DNA of 64,000 bases, taken from positions 114,129 to 178,128 of the forward strand of contig CAINMV010000023.1 of assembly GCA_903850915.1 (NCBI GenBank), given 5' to 3'. Shown piece by piece: positions 16,929-25,005 of the stretch. The notes beneath the pieces were generated by a model, which was given only the letters and a program-made list of their open reading frames with translations, searched no databases and was not told the DNA's origin. A program made the translations under genes and the position numbers. The DNA is from an uncultured Bacteroidota bacterium (lineage in GTDB: Bacteria > Bacteroidota > Bacteroidia > UKL13-3). The number at the start of each line of letters is the position of its first letter. The stretch's first letter is position 1.

Positions 16929-18044
16929 ATGCGCTATTTCCTTCTTCTAACTGCCTTTTTTTCATTCATTTTCATTGAAAAAAGCCATGCACAAGGTTGC
17001 TGTTCCGGTGGAAGTGGAAGCCCTATTGCTGGAGGCACATCACCAGGAGTGTTGGGGTATAAGCAGATGGAGTTGGCAACCAACTTTCAATATATTAATA
17101 GTAATCGTTTTAAAACCGAGAACAAGTCCACCGCTGCTCTTTTCGATAAATATGAAAGCAAATATCTCTATTCGAAAGTAGCCTATGGTCTGACGAAGGA
17201 ACTTACCTTTTCGGTTGAAATGGGTTACTTCTTCCATAAAACTCAAATTGGATTAAATCATGCCACAACCATTGAGGCTTCTGGCGTTGGCGACCTAATT
17301 ATTTTTCCACGTTATAATATTTTTAGTAAAGTAGACTCTACGAAACGTTGGGATATTACTGTAGGTATGGGATATAAAATTCCTTTGGGAAAACATGATG
17401 TACCAACACTCGTTTACACTAACCCTGCAACAGGTGAACAATTATTTACTACCGCTCCTCCACTGGTGCAGCCTACAACTGGCTCTCACGATTTTATTTT
17501 TTATGCTTTTGGCTTGCGCGGATTTCCGAAGCATAACTTTAAAGTTTTCACCAATGTCACCTTTATTGCCAAAGGATGGAATTCCTTGGGTGAAAAGTTT
17601 GGAAACTATTCAAGTCTAGGTGTTTTTGCTAGCAAGACAATTGCCAAAAAAATTGGACTAACACTTCAAATCAAAGGCGAACAAATAAAAAAGATGCGCG
17701 CTGCTAAAAATGTTGATGTATTAGCAATGTATAATGTTGACACCGCGTCCACAGGCAACAAGCGAATTATGTGTGTGCCACAGATATCATATAGCTTTGA
17801 AAAACTAACTGTTTATTCGTTAATGGAATTTCCATTATTCGAGAACGTGAATGGCAGCCAAGTGGTAACAAAAACGCAAATTACTGTTGGTGTCTCTTAT
17901 CGGTTTTTCACCACTAAGAGGCCTTTTTGCCGGCCCGACGGCACAACCGTTTATTATGATTGCCCAATGAGATGCGAGGGAAACCGAAGCACCAAACCAG
18001 GTAAATGTAGTATTTGTGGGATGGACTTGATTCAACTAAAATAG
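16929..18044 (+). CDS. Outer-membrane beta-barrel protein with C-terminal heavy-metal-binding domain
   Basis: The ATG at 16929 (371 residues) yields signal peptide MRYFLLLTAFFSFIFIEKSHAQ. Mature protein starts with a Cys/Gly-rich segment GCCSGGSGSPIAGG. Then come alternating beta strands typical of a MetA/phenol-type transporter barrel (YLYSKVAYGLTKELTFSVEMGY, GDLIIFPRYNIF, ITVGMGYKIPLGKHD). The last 30 or so residues, YYDCPMRCEGNRST plus KPGKCSICGMDL, match the heavy-metal-binding domain (CPM...GKCxxCGMdL) known from CusB-like proteins and copper ATPases. A copper/metal role is therefore likely. It is co-oriented with the T9SS redoxin 10 nt upstream and overlaps the convergent delta-60 gene by 9 bp. 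Confidence 0.82.
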   Translation: MRYFLLLTAFFSFIFIEKSHAQGCCSGGSGSPIAGGTSPGVLGYKQMELATNFQYINSNRFKTENKSTAALFDKYESKYLYSKVAYGLTKELTFSVEMGYFFHKTQIGLNHATTIEASGVGDLIIFPRYNIFSKVDSTKRWDITVGMGYKIPLGKHDVPTLVYTNPATGEQLFTTAPPLVQPTTGSHDFIFYAFGLRGFPKHNFKVFTNVTFIAKGWNSLGEKFGNYSSLGVFASKTIAKKIGLTLQIKGEQIKKMRAAKNVDVLAMYNVDTASTGNKRIMCVPQISYSFEKLTVYSLMEFPLFENVNGSQVVTKTQITVGVSYRFFTTKRPFCRPDGTTVYYDCPMRCEGNRSTKPGKCSICGMDLIQLK

Positions 18045-19565
18045 TTGATAGCGTAAGCAAGAAATAGCGTTTTGCGTATAAACGCGAATCCAATAAATAC
18101 CCTTAGGCTGCTTTGCTAAATCAATTTGCATGCAAGTATCTCCAACTGTATTTTCAATAAGCACCAACTCTCCTAGAGCATTATAAACTTCAACTTTATC
18201 TACCCGAAAACTTGTAATGTTTTTTAATTGCAATACACCTTCTCCTGGATTAGGATAAATAATCCAGTCATTCTGCGATGAATTATTTTTTGTGATTCCT
18301 AAAAGCACATTTGAATAACGTAGCAACGCAACATCGTCGTTGATACCATTGGCACTATATCCGGCTAAAACAACTTTGTTGTCTGCTTGTAATAAAATGG
18401 CATTGCAATAATCAGATCCTGATCCCATCGAAGTAATCACTTTACCCGCATTACCATAGGTATTGTCCATACTTCCATTGGCTAGATATCGAACAGAAGC
18501 AAAATCGAAATTGGCTCCATTGAAGCTAGCACCCGCCACTAGTATTTTACCATCACGTTGCACTACCAAACCATACGGGTCATCATCACCGCTTCCAAGG
18601 GAAGTATTCACAATGCCTGCGGTACCAAAGGTATTGTCTACCATGCCATTACTATTAAAACGAGTAGTTCCAAAATTGTAGTCGGCACCATTAGTTACAT
18701 CACCAGTCATCACCACTTTTCCATCGGCTTGCAAGGCAATACAACGGCCATAATTATCAGCTCCACCTCCTGTGGCTGTCGCGATGCCTGCAGTACCAAA
18801 ACTATTATCTAAACCACCATTAATAGTATATCGAACCAAAGCAAAGTTGATATTAAATCCATCATTACTCCAGCCACCGGCAATTAACTTACCATCTGGC
18901 TGCACTAACACAGAATAGGCATAATCTGAGCTGCTTCCCACCGGAGTGGTAACTTTCCCACCAGTGCCAAAGGTAGCATCAAGAACTCCTGTTGTCGTAT
19001 AGCGTACCAACGCAAAATCAGAATTTGTGCCATTCAACGAATTCCCAACCAATACAATTTTACCATCTGCCTGAAGAACCATTCCATAGGCAATATCGGC
19101 AGCGCTACCAATCGGAGTAACCACCTTGCCCAAGGTGCCAAAAGTATTGTCGAGAGTGCCATTGGCATTATAACGAACAACTGCAAAATCAGCATTAGTG
19201 CCAGTATAACTATACCCTGCCACTATAATTTTACCATCCGTTTGCACTGCCACTGCATTTCCAGTTTCTGTGCCACTTCCAATAGCGGTGGTTACCTTTC
19301 CGCTAGTTCCAAAGGTATTGTCGAGTGTTCCATTCGTATTATAACGTAAAACCACAATATCAAAATTGGTGCCATTGTAAGTATTTCCAGTCACCACAAT
19401 TTTACCATCACTTTGAACAGCAATTGCAGAGCCTACATCATTTCCATTGCCCACAGCAGTAGTAACCTTGCCTGCTATGCCAAATGAAAGATCAAGGTTA
19501 CCTGATTGACTAAAACTAGTTAAAGAAATGGTAATTATTAGAAATGCAATTGCGAGTTTATTCAT
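18036..19565 (-). CDS. Delta-60 repeat protein, T9SS type A cargo
   Basis: The 509-residue secreted protein has signal peptide MNKLAIAFLIITISLTSFSQ. Seven delta-60 repeats of about 60 residues follow (LDxxFGxxGKVTT ... AVQSDGKIVVTGxxxNGTNxDxxVxRYNxNGT), probably a beta-propeller-like fold. The C-terminus is a type A T9SS domain (IYPNPGEGVLQLKN ... PKGIYWIRVYTQN). Function unknown; such proteins are common surface proteins in this phylum. A -7 box ends 4 nt before the ATG. The 3' end overlaps the convergent barrel gene. Confidence 0.9.
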   Translation of the reverse strand: MNKLAIAFLIITISLTSFSQSGNLDLSFGIAGKVTTAVGNGNDVGSAIAVQSDGKIVVTGNTYNGTNFDIVVLRYNTNGTLDNTFGTSGKVTTAIGSGTETGNAVAVQTDGKIIVAGYSYTGTNADFAVVRYNANGTLDNTFGTLGKVVTPIGSAADIAYGMVLQADGKIVLVGNSLNGTNSDFALVRYTTTGVLDATFGTGGKVTTPVGSSSDYAYSVLVQPDGKLIAGGWSNDGFNINFALVRYTINGGLDNSFGTAGIATATGGGADNYGRCIALQADGKVVMTGDVTNGADYNFGTTRFNSNGMVDNTFGTAGIVNTSLGSGDDDPYGLVVQRDGKILVAGASFNGANFDFASVRYLANGSMDNTYGNAGKVITSMGSGSDYCNAILLQADNKVVLAGYSANGINDDVALLRYSNVLLGITKNNSSQNDWIIYPNPGEGVLQLKNITSFRVDKVEVYNALGELVLIENTVGDTCMQIDLAKQPKGIYWIRVYTQNAISCLRYQLF

Positions 19566-19569
19566 TTTT

Positions 19570-19577
19570 CAAAAGTA
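19570..19577 (-). promoter_or_regulatory. -7 box (TACTTTTG) 4 nt before the delta-60 gene ATG
   Basis: On the minus strand TACTTTTG is followed by four A residues and then the ATG at 19565, so a leaderless transcript is predicted. No -33 TTTG is evident. Confidence 0.5.
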
Positions 19578-19708
19578 AATTATTGCATGTCATAAACGCT
19601 ATGGAGCACCAAGAAAAAATATAATAATGGTTATTATTAAGTTAAATTCTAAGAAGCACAAGAAGAACTGAAGATAAAGAAGTGATAATTCGCAAGTTAG
19701 TTAAACGA

Positions 19709-20878
19709 TTATTTCCGAACTAAATCGGCTAATTCTTTCACCATTTGGAGATAGGTAGGCTTTAAAAAGCTATCGCCGTTAGTCCCATAATTTACATTAA
19801 TAACATAGTACCTATTTGTTTTTGGGAAATAATAAACTTCACTGGCATAACCTAAATCACCACCCGTATGACCAATTCTCAATGCATCACCTTGATCTGC
19901 ATTAATTCGAAATATACCCAAACCAAAATCGGTATGCTCCGAACCTTGGTCTTTTTTCCATTGCATCATTTCATTTAAAGATGCGGAGCTAATTACTGAC
20001 TTATTAATAAAGACACCCATTAGAAACTTCTGCAAATCGAAAACATTACTATATACTCCGGTGTAGCCATTGCCACTTCCGGTAACTACGTTACTTACAT
20101 TGCTCAGCGTTTTCTTGTTGTACAAATCAAAATACCCTTGTGCTGTAATGGATGGCAAGGCATCATGCGTATGGTAATATGTGTCGTTCATCTTTAGCGG
20201 CGTAAAAACCTTTTCGTGTAATAAATCACTGTGGCTTTTACCCGTAATTTTTTCAATACAAAGGCTAAGTAATAAAAAATTCGTATTCGAATATTTCACG
20301 CCAGTGTTTGCAGCAAACATGGGTGTTTGATTTCGCACAAAGGGAAGCAATTCTTCACCTGTCCAATGTTTGTTAGGATTATGCAACACCGCCAAATAAA
20401 AGTCACTGTTTGTGATTAGGTCGTATATTCCAGTGGTATGTTGTAGGCAATTTCGAAGCGTAACTTGATCGGCATTTACGATGTCTTTAATGAGTTTAGC
20501 ATCAAGCCATTTCGATACTTTATCATCTAAATGCAGTGTTCCTTCTTCAACCAATTTCATTACCATCACACCCATCATCATTTTAGTGATACTGCCAAGT
20601 TTTTGCACCATACACGGAGCATACGTGATGTTATTTTCAAGATCTGCTTTTCCGGCAGCTCCATACCATACACCGTTGGAATCGCCTACCAGAAGCGATA
20701 TGCCAGGGATGCCCTGTTTTACATAGGAATCTATAAACCCTTGTAATTCGAAACCTTTTGGATGCGAAGTTGTTGATGCGTTAGTGCAAGTAGAAGTATT
20801 GCTTACCTCTGCTTTCTTACAAGAATTAGTAAATAAAAATAGAAATAATGAAAGGAAAATAAAAAGTAGCTTTTTCAT
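19709..20878 (-). CDS. Serine hydrolase lipoprotein, class C beta-lactamase/PBP fold
   Basis: The 389-residue lipoprotein has a hydrophobic signal ending in TNSC (Cys20). The beta-lactamase-like fold shows the three usual motifs: S96-x-x-K99 in LGSITKMM, a tyrosine motif in VKYSNTNF (about residue 193) and the KTG-equivalent HTGG in RIGHTGGDLGY (about 336). These enzymes act as D-Ala-D-Ala peptidases, esterases or amidases, and true beta-lactamase activity should not be assumed. It begins 5 nt after the stop of the outer-membrane protein gene upstream, so the two are one operon. Confidence 0.9.
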   Translation of the reverse strand: MKKLLFIFLSLFLFLFTNSCKKAEVSNTSTCTNASTTSHPKGFELQGFIDSYVKQGIPGISLLVGDSNGVWYGAAGKADLENNITYAPCMVQKLGSITKMMMGVMVMKLVEEGTLHLDDKVSKWLDAKLIKDIVNADQVTLRNCLQHTTGIYDLITNSDFYLAVLHNPNKHWTGEELLPFVRNQTPMFAANTGVKYSNTNFLLLSLCIEKITGKSHSDLLHEKVFTPLKMNDTYYHTHDALPSITAQGYFDLYNKKTLSNVSNVVTGSGNGYTGVYSNVFDLQKFLMGVFINKSVISSASLNEMMQWKKDQGSEHTDFGLGIFRINADQGDALRIGHTGGDLGYASEVYYFPKTNRYYVINVNYGTNGDSFLKPTYLQMVKELADLVRK

Positions 20879-20883
20879 AGAAA

Positions 20884-21474
20884 TTATTTTTTTGCTTTTT
20901 TACTTAAAATTTGAAAAGGCATATGATATCCTATTGTAAGCAGGTTATAAGGCATTAATGGCACATAGCTGCGAACAAAAGGAGCTTGTAAGAAGTTCTC
21001 ATACGCCAAGGACAATCGTTGATATTTCACCAACAGCCCCATCCGTATGATTACCTGTGCTTTGCCTGACCTGCCAGTTCTTTCATAAGCGCCATCCACA
21101 AATTTAAATTGAGAATTCAATGGAAAACTATGCAAATAACCAGCTCCTAAAAATGCCCCAACTTGCCATTTTTTTTTCAAACAGTGTTTATACTCCATGG
21201 TGGTATAAATTGGCAAAATACTTTGCAAAAATCGATGATATCCAAACCCAATATTCACATTTTGCGACCAACTATTTTTCTCGTTTTTATTCCACTGATA
21301 GGCCGCCCCAACCTCCACAATCGGATGAAACGGAGTGGTAGCAACTCCTAGGAGCTTGCTAAATGGGAAGGCCGGACGCATGGCCGATAGCTTAACATGT
21401 GTTTCTTTCCAACCTTGGCTAAATACACTAGAAAAAGAAACACCTAAGACGAGGATTAAAGTTAAACGTTTCAT
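20884..21474 (-). CDS. Small predicted outer-membrane beta-barrel protein
   Basis: The 196-residue protein has signal peptide MKRLTLILVLGVSFSSVFSQ. Amphipathic strands follow, rich in aromatic residues (PIVEVGAAYQWNKNEKN, NVNIGFGYHRFLQS, WQVGAFLGAGYLHSF), ending YNLLTIGYHMPFQILSKKAKK. It fits an eight-stranded barrel, but I recognise no named family. It is the first gene of an operon with the serine hydrolase. Its leader contains a terminator-like hairpin directly before the ATG. Confidence 0.7.
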   Translation of the reverse strand: MKRLTLILVLGVSFSSVFSQGWKETHVKLSAMRPAFPFSKLLGVATTPFHPIVEVGAAYQWNKNEKNSWSQNVNIGFGYHRFLQSILPIYTTMEYKHCLKKKWQVGAFLGAGYLHSFPLNSQFKFVDGAYERTGRSGKAQVIIRMGLLVKYQRLSLAYENFLQAPFVRSYVPLMPYNLLTIGYHMPFQILSKKAKK

Positions 21475-21559
21475 AAAAAAGGAATCAGAAGGAGATGCCT
21501 CCTTCGATTTTTTGTATTTTAAGATTCAAATATAAAAATATTTACCACCCAATAGCAAA
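21475..21559 (-). promoter_or_regulatory. Promoter and terminator-like leader hairpin of the barrel/serine-hydrolase operon
   Basis: On the minus strand TTTG (21556-21559) and TATATTTG (21527-21534) are 21 nt apart. The predicted leader of about 48 nt holds a hairpin (GAAGGAG/CTCCTTC plus AATC/GATT with one bulge, about 21483-21511), then CC and six T residues abutting the ATG. A Shine-Dalgarno-like AAGGAGG lies inside the stem. It resembles the rimP leader. Confidence 0.55.
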
Positions 21560-21631
21560 CATAATAGCGAACTTTTTAGGCAAAATTTACAATAGCGCTA
21601 ATTTTTTCCTTGGAATTATATAATTTCGAAC

Positions 21632-22480
21632 ATGCAGAAGTTTTTATTCATCGTTGCCCTATTATTTTCTAATTCCATTCATAGCCAATTTGTCCGATTT
21701 CGCATGGATTTACTTAATGGCAAAATCAATGGCAAGGAAATGAATATCCAGCACAAAATCATTCAAACTGATATTAAAGATACCAATGATGTTTTGCTCT
21801 TGGGATTTAATAGTGACAACGAAAGGCTTGGTGTGAAATTTTATCTGTTAAAAATCAGCACGAAAGACAGCACGTATTACCTTCCATCCATGAAACTTTA
21901 TTTTGTTGAACGATATGGTTTTATTAAAGAAGTGCCCTTTAACACGCCCGACTATTCTCATCCGTTAACCAAGACCAACAATAAATACAAGATATTGGCG
22001 CGACATGAGAAAACAGCAATTGGCGACCATACCTTCGAGATGCAATACAACTATTATATAGATGGAAGCTCTTTAGACTTTAAAGGGGTAGCCCAAGCTA
22101 AAAACATTCCAACTTCAGTAGTGCTGGCTATTAAAATTTTCAAGATGCATGATTCGCTTTTGTTGCATGACAAGAAGCTTGTTTTAAAGGCTAGCACTGG
22201 CATGCAAACAAAGGAGTTAGCAAAGTATAATAAACGCCCTGTTGAGCTTATCTATCGCTTGCAAAACGGCACCATTGGCAATCTAGAATGCGTTATCGTG
22301 GAGTCTTATTTAAAAACAAAAGACGCTACTGGCAAAACCGATTCATCTTCTTTTATTCAAGCGATGTCGCTTGTTAAAAAGAATGGCGTTTATGAGCGCA
22401 TGCGATGTGACGATTCGGGTAAAAATTGCACATCTGAGATCTTCTGCGATTATGAACTAATTTTTAACAAAAAAGAATAA
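21632..22480 (+). CDS. Secreted protein of unknown function
   Basis: The 282-residue protein has a signal peptide (MQKFLFIVALLFSNSIHSQ) and no membrane segment or T9SS domain afterwards. The mature part is beta-rich, with a KDTNDVLLLGFNSDN turn and two Cys pairs near the end (CDDSGKNCTSEIFCDY). I do not recognise the family. TAATTTCG, one base off TAnnTTTG, ends 3 nt before the ATG, so a leaderless mRNA is possible. It converges on the peroxidase gene with an 8-nt gap and no obvious terminator between them. Confidence 0.7.
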   Translation: MQKFLFIVALLFSNSIHSQFVRFRMDLLNGKINGKEMNIQHKIIQTDIKDTNDVLLLGFNSDNERLGVKFYLLKISTKDSTYYLPSMKLYFVERYGFIKEVPFNTPDYSHPLTKTNNKYKILARHEKTAIGDHTFEMQYNYYIDGSSLDFKGVAQAKNIPTSVVLAIKIFKMHDSLLLHDKKLVLKASTGMQTKELAKYNKRPVELIYRLQNGTIGNLECVIVESYLKTKDATGKTDSSSFIQAMSLVKKNGVYERMRCDDSGKNCTSEIFCDYELIFNKKE

Positions 22481-22488
22481 GTTGAATC

Positions 22489-23580
22489 TTAAAAAGGATC
22501 GCTATACACAGGATTATTAATAAATTCAACGTCGGTTAGTGTTTTTAGAAAACGAATCAAACACTTCTTCTCGTTGGCCGTTAGTCTGTGTTTCGGAAGC
22601 AAGGCCATATTAACGTCCAAGTTCTTGTTGTAATGAAATCCACCATCATAAAAGTCAAGCACTTCCTCTAACGTCTGAAAACGTCCATCATGCATATAGG
22701 GGGTAGTGAGTTCAATATTTCTTAAGGTGGGGGTTTTAAAACTCATGAAGTCGAAACCAAAATGCGTGATACCATAACGTCCAACATCTGGATTACTTCC
22801 AACAGTAAGAGTATCCAAGCCATTATGTTTAAAATCAAAATTTGTAAACGTGCCTCCTTTACTGTGGCAGTGATTGCAATCTCCTTTTTTTTGATCGTCG
22901 AAAAGCATGAAACCAGCAAACTCAAATGAATCGAGGTTTACTTTACGCTGCAGCCATAAATCGAATTTGCTTGAACCCGAAACAATAGTGCGCTCAAATT
23001 GTGCGATGGCCTTTTGCACAAGAGCAATAGTGATGGAGTCGGTGCCAAACGCTTTTTTAAACAGATAAGGATAATTAGCATCTGCACGAAGTTCTTCAAG
23101 CAGTATTTTCAAATCCTGGTTCATTTCAACTGGGCTAGTGATAGGCCCAATAAGTTGTTCCTCTAAATTCGGTTGTGCGCCATCCCAGGTAAACGTTTTC
23201 GACCACATCAAATTAAATGTTGCAGGTGCATTTCGCAGGGTCCTTGAAATTCCATCGGCACCAGTGCTTAAATTAAAAGACGGTCCGTTGGTAAAAGCGT
23301 ATTTCTGGATATGACAACTACCACAAGATTGTTGATTATTGCCTGAAAGTAATTTATCGTAAAACAACCTACGGCCTAAAGCTATTCCTTCGAGTGTTAA
23401 TGGATTGTCTGCACGCAGATTCAAATCAGCAATGGAAGCGGGAAAACCTCTAGGAATAAATGAATTTACATCAACATAATTCACACCAAAACTTGCCAAT
23501 GGGAAATCCTTGCGGCAGCTTGCTAAAAAAGAGACTAAGACAGCCAGGAGAAATACAAAAAATGCGATCTTACGTTTCAT
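22489..23580 (-). CDS. Diheme cytochrome c peroxidase, MauG/MbnH-like lipoprotein
   Basis: I chose the ATG at 23580 (363 residues), preferred to a TTG 12 nt upstream that lies inside the neighbour. The N-terminus is a lipoprotein signal ending LASC (Cys22). Two heme c attachment sites are seen, CGSCH (86-90) and CNHCH (235-239), along with TPYMHDGRF near the C-terminus, typical of bacterial CCP/MauG proteins. It starts 4 nt after a MbnP-like gene. In the methanobactin-associated pair, MbnH is a MauG-family diheme enzyme that oxidises a tryptophan of MbnP to kynurenine. The same enzyme/substrate relation is inferred here. Peroxide detoxification is the alternative. Confidence 0.88.
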   Translation of the reverse strand: MKRKIAFFVFLLAVLVSFLASCRKDFPLASFGVNYVDVNSFIPRGFPASIADLNLRADNPLTLEGIALGRRLFYDKLLSGNNQQSCGSCHIQKYAFTNGPSFNLSTGADGISRTLRNAPATFNLMWSKTFTWDGAQPNLEEQLIGPITSPVEMNQDLKILLEELRADANYPYLFKKAFGTDSITIALVQKAIAQFERTIVSGSSKFDLWLQRKVNLDSFEFAGFMLFDDQKKGDCNHCHSKGGTFTNFDFKHNGLDTLTVGSNPDVGRYGITHFGFDFMSFKTPTLRNIELTTPYMHDGRFQTLEEVLDFYDGGFHYNKNLDVNMALLPKHRLTANEKKCLIRFLKTLTDVEFINNPVYSDPF

Positions 23581-23584
23581 ACTT

Positions 23585-24334
23585 TTATTCAATACTAATC
23601 ACACTAAAGGCTTGACTTGCATTATACATTATCCTTTTCATCCAAGGCCCATCCGAAGCTGTGGATTGACGATCGTTATCCGCTTCAAAATTTATAGTAT
23701 GCAGGGCATCCCCCATCACCTTGTCGATATCCAGGTTTAAATTCACCTTCTTATCCATGCCTTTAACGTCCATAAAAATTGGAATTTCAACAGAAACCAA
23801 TCCTGAATCAAGTCCCAGGTGGTTACGAAAAGCTGTTTCGGTAGTCACATTCGAAGACGTAAAACGCCCTTCTAACTTATAAAAAATGTATCCAAAAGTC
23901 CAATTCCAAAGCATGCCATTTGAAACACTCAAAGCTCCCTCTTGAGCACCAGTGTGATTGCGCTCCTCATCTACTCCCATATAAAACTTCAATTTGCGAT
24001 AATTGCCATTGGGTATCTTTTTATCGAGAACGATGGACAAACTACTTGGATCAAAAGCATTAATTAAATTGTAATTTTTATAATTGGTCGGTTTCCCCTT
24101 TTCGTCGATTAAAGTAATATTGGTGATATAATATTTTAACAAATCGATTTTGTACGTATTTCCAGCGCTATTGGTATATGCTTTGGTTGAACGTTCAATA
24201 GGCTGACCTTTAATACTATGGCTAAAATTAAAGAATACCGTAGCATCCGGATTAGGCATCACCGGCTTGTCGACTATACAAGAATTAAAGAATCCAAAGA
24301 AACCTAAGAGAATTAAAAAATTAACAAACTTCAT
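23585..24334 (-). CDS. MbnP-like periplasmic copper-binding lipoprotein
   Basis: The 249-residue lipoprotein (signal ending FNSC) matches the MbnP family. An early strand ATVFFNFSHSIKGQPI is followed by TYKIDLLKYYITNITLIDEKG, then FYMGVDEERN and the tryptophan-rich GMLWNWTFGYIFYKLEG. MbnP proteins bind copper after one tryptophan is oxidised by their partner peroxidase. The partner-like peroxidase gene follows after 4 nt, so the two form an operon. I see no methanobactin biosynthesis genes nearby, as is usual for the wider MbnP family. The family is recognised by motif, and the modified residue is not proven. Confidence 0.82.
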   Translation of the reverse strand: MKFVNFLILLGFFGFFNSCIVDKPVMPNPDATVFFNFSHSIKGQPIERSTKAYTNSAGNTYKIDLLKYYITNITLIDEKGKPTNYKNYNLINAFDPSSLSIVLDKKIPNGNYRKLKFYMGVDEERNHTGAQEGALSVSNGMLWNWTFGYIFYKLEGRFTSSNVTTETAFRNHLGLDSGLVSVEIPIFMDVKGMDKKVNLNLDIDKVMGDALHTINFEADNDRQSTASDGPWMKRIMYNASQAFSVISIE

Positions 24335-24423
24335 GTTTGAAATAAATTTATTTTTGCAATACCAAGGTAAAGATAATTATAATACCCAAAATTGCGATAA
24401 GGTTGCAAAATTAAATCATAAAT

Positions 24424-24915
24424 ATGGCATCATTCGACATTGTAAATAAAATCGAAGAACAAAATATCGACAACGCGGTAAACACTGCTAAGCGCGAATT
24501 ACTTAATCGTTACGACCTTAATGGCACCGACAGTGAGATAGAATGGGATAGAAAAGGGAATACCATTACCATAATTTCCAATAACGAAATGCACGTGAAC
24601 ACCATTGAGGATATTTTATTGGCACGCATGATAAAACAGCATGTAGAAGCCAAAACCCTCGACTTATCAAAAGACATCCTACCGAGTGGCAAAACAATGC
24701 GTAAGGTGTTACCAATTCGATCAGGTATTGATAAAGAGGCAGCAAAAAAAATAATAAGTAAAATTAAAGAAAGTAAACTAAAGGTACAAGCCTCTATTAT
24801 GGATGACAAAATTAGGGTAACAGCCAAACAAATTGATGATCTGCAGCAAGTAATTGCTTTATGCCGAAACTCAGATTTTGAGGTACCTTTGCAATATGAC
24901 AATATGAAGGCTTAG
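24424..24915 (+). CDS. yajQ: YajQ-family nucleotide/cyclic-di-GMP-binding protein
   Basis: The 163-residue protein spans the whole YajQ family: MASFDIVNKIEEQNIDNAVN at the start, NRYDLNGTDSEIEW in the first domain, and the conserved second half KESKLKVQASIMDDKIRVTAK. YajQ folds as two ferredoxin-like domains and binds nucleotides. Homologues in Xanthomonas bind cyclic di-GMP, and that role is not shown in Bacteroidota. It is divergent from the MbnP gene. A TATTTTTG box lies within the gap (24349-24356). Confidence 0.95.
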   Translation: MASFDIVNKIEEQNIDNAVNTAKRELLNRYDLNGTDSEIEWDRKGNTITIISNNEMHVNTIEDILLARMIKQHVEAKTLDLSKDILPSGKTMRKVLPIRSGIDKEAAKKIISKIKESKLKVQASIMDDKIRVTAKQIDDLQQVIALCRNSDFEVPLQYDNMKA

Positions 24916-24988
24916 TGTTTATGATATCCTCCATGTTATAGCTTATAAAATAATTCTTTACTTTCCTCCCTCTTTCTTATACAAATTG

Positions 24989-24996
24989 TATTTTTG
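24989..24996 (+). promoter_or_regulatory. -7 box (TATTTTTG) for the TPR/COX24-like/RNase G genes
   Basis: TATTTTTG matches TAnnTTTG and ends 9 nt before the ATG at 25006, predicting a leader of only a few nucleotides. Confidence 0.45.
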
Positions 24997-25005
24997 CCTT
25001 TCGTT

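Noticed and set aside
19709..20878. Annotating the serine hydrolase as an antibiotic-resistance beta-lactamase
   Set aside because: The SxxK, YSN and HTGG motifs are shared by many peptidases and esterases of this fold, and nothing points to beta-lactam hydrolysis.
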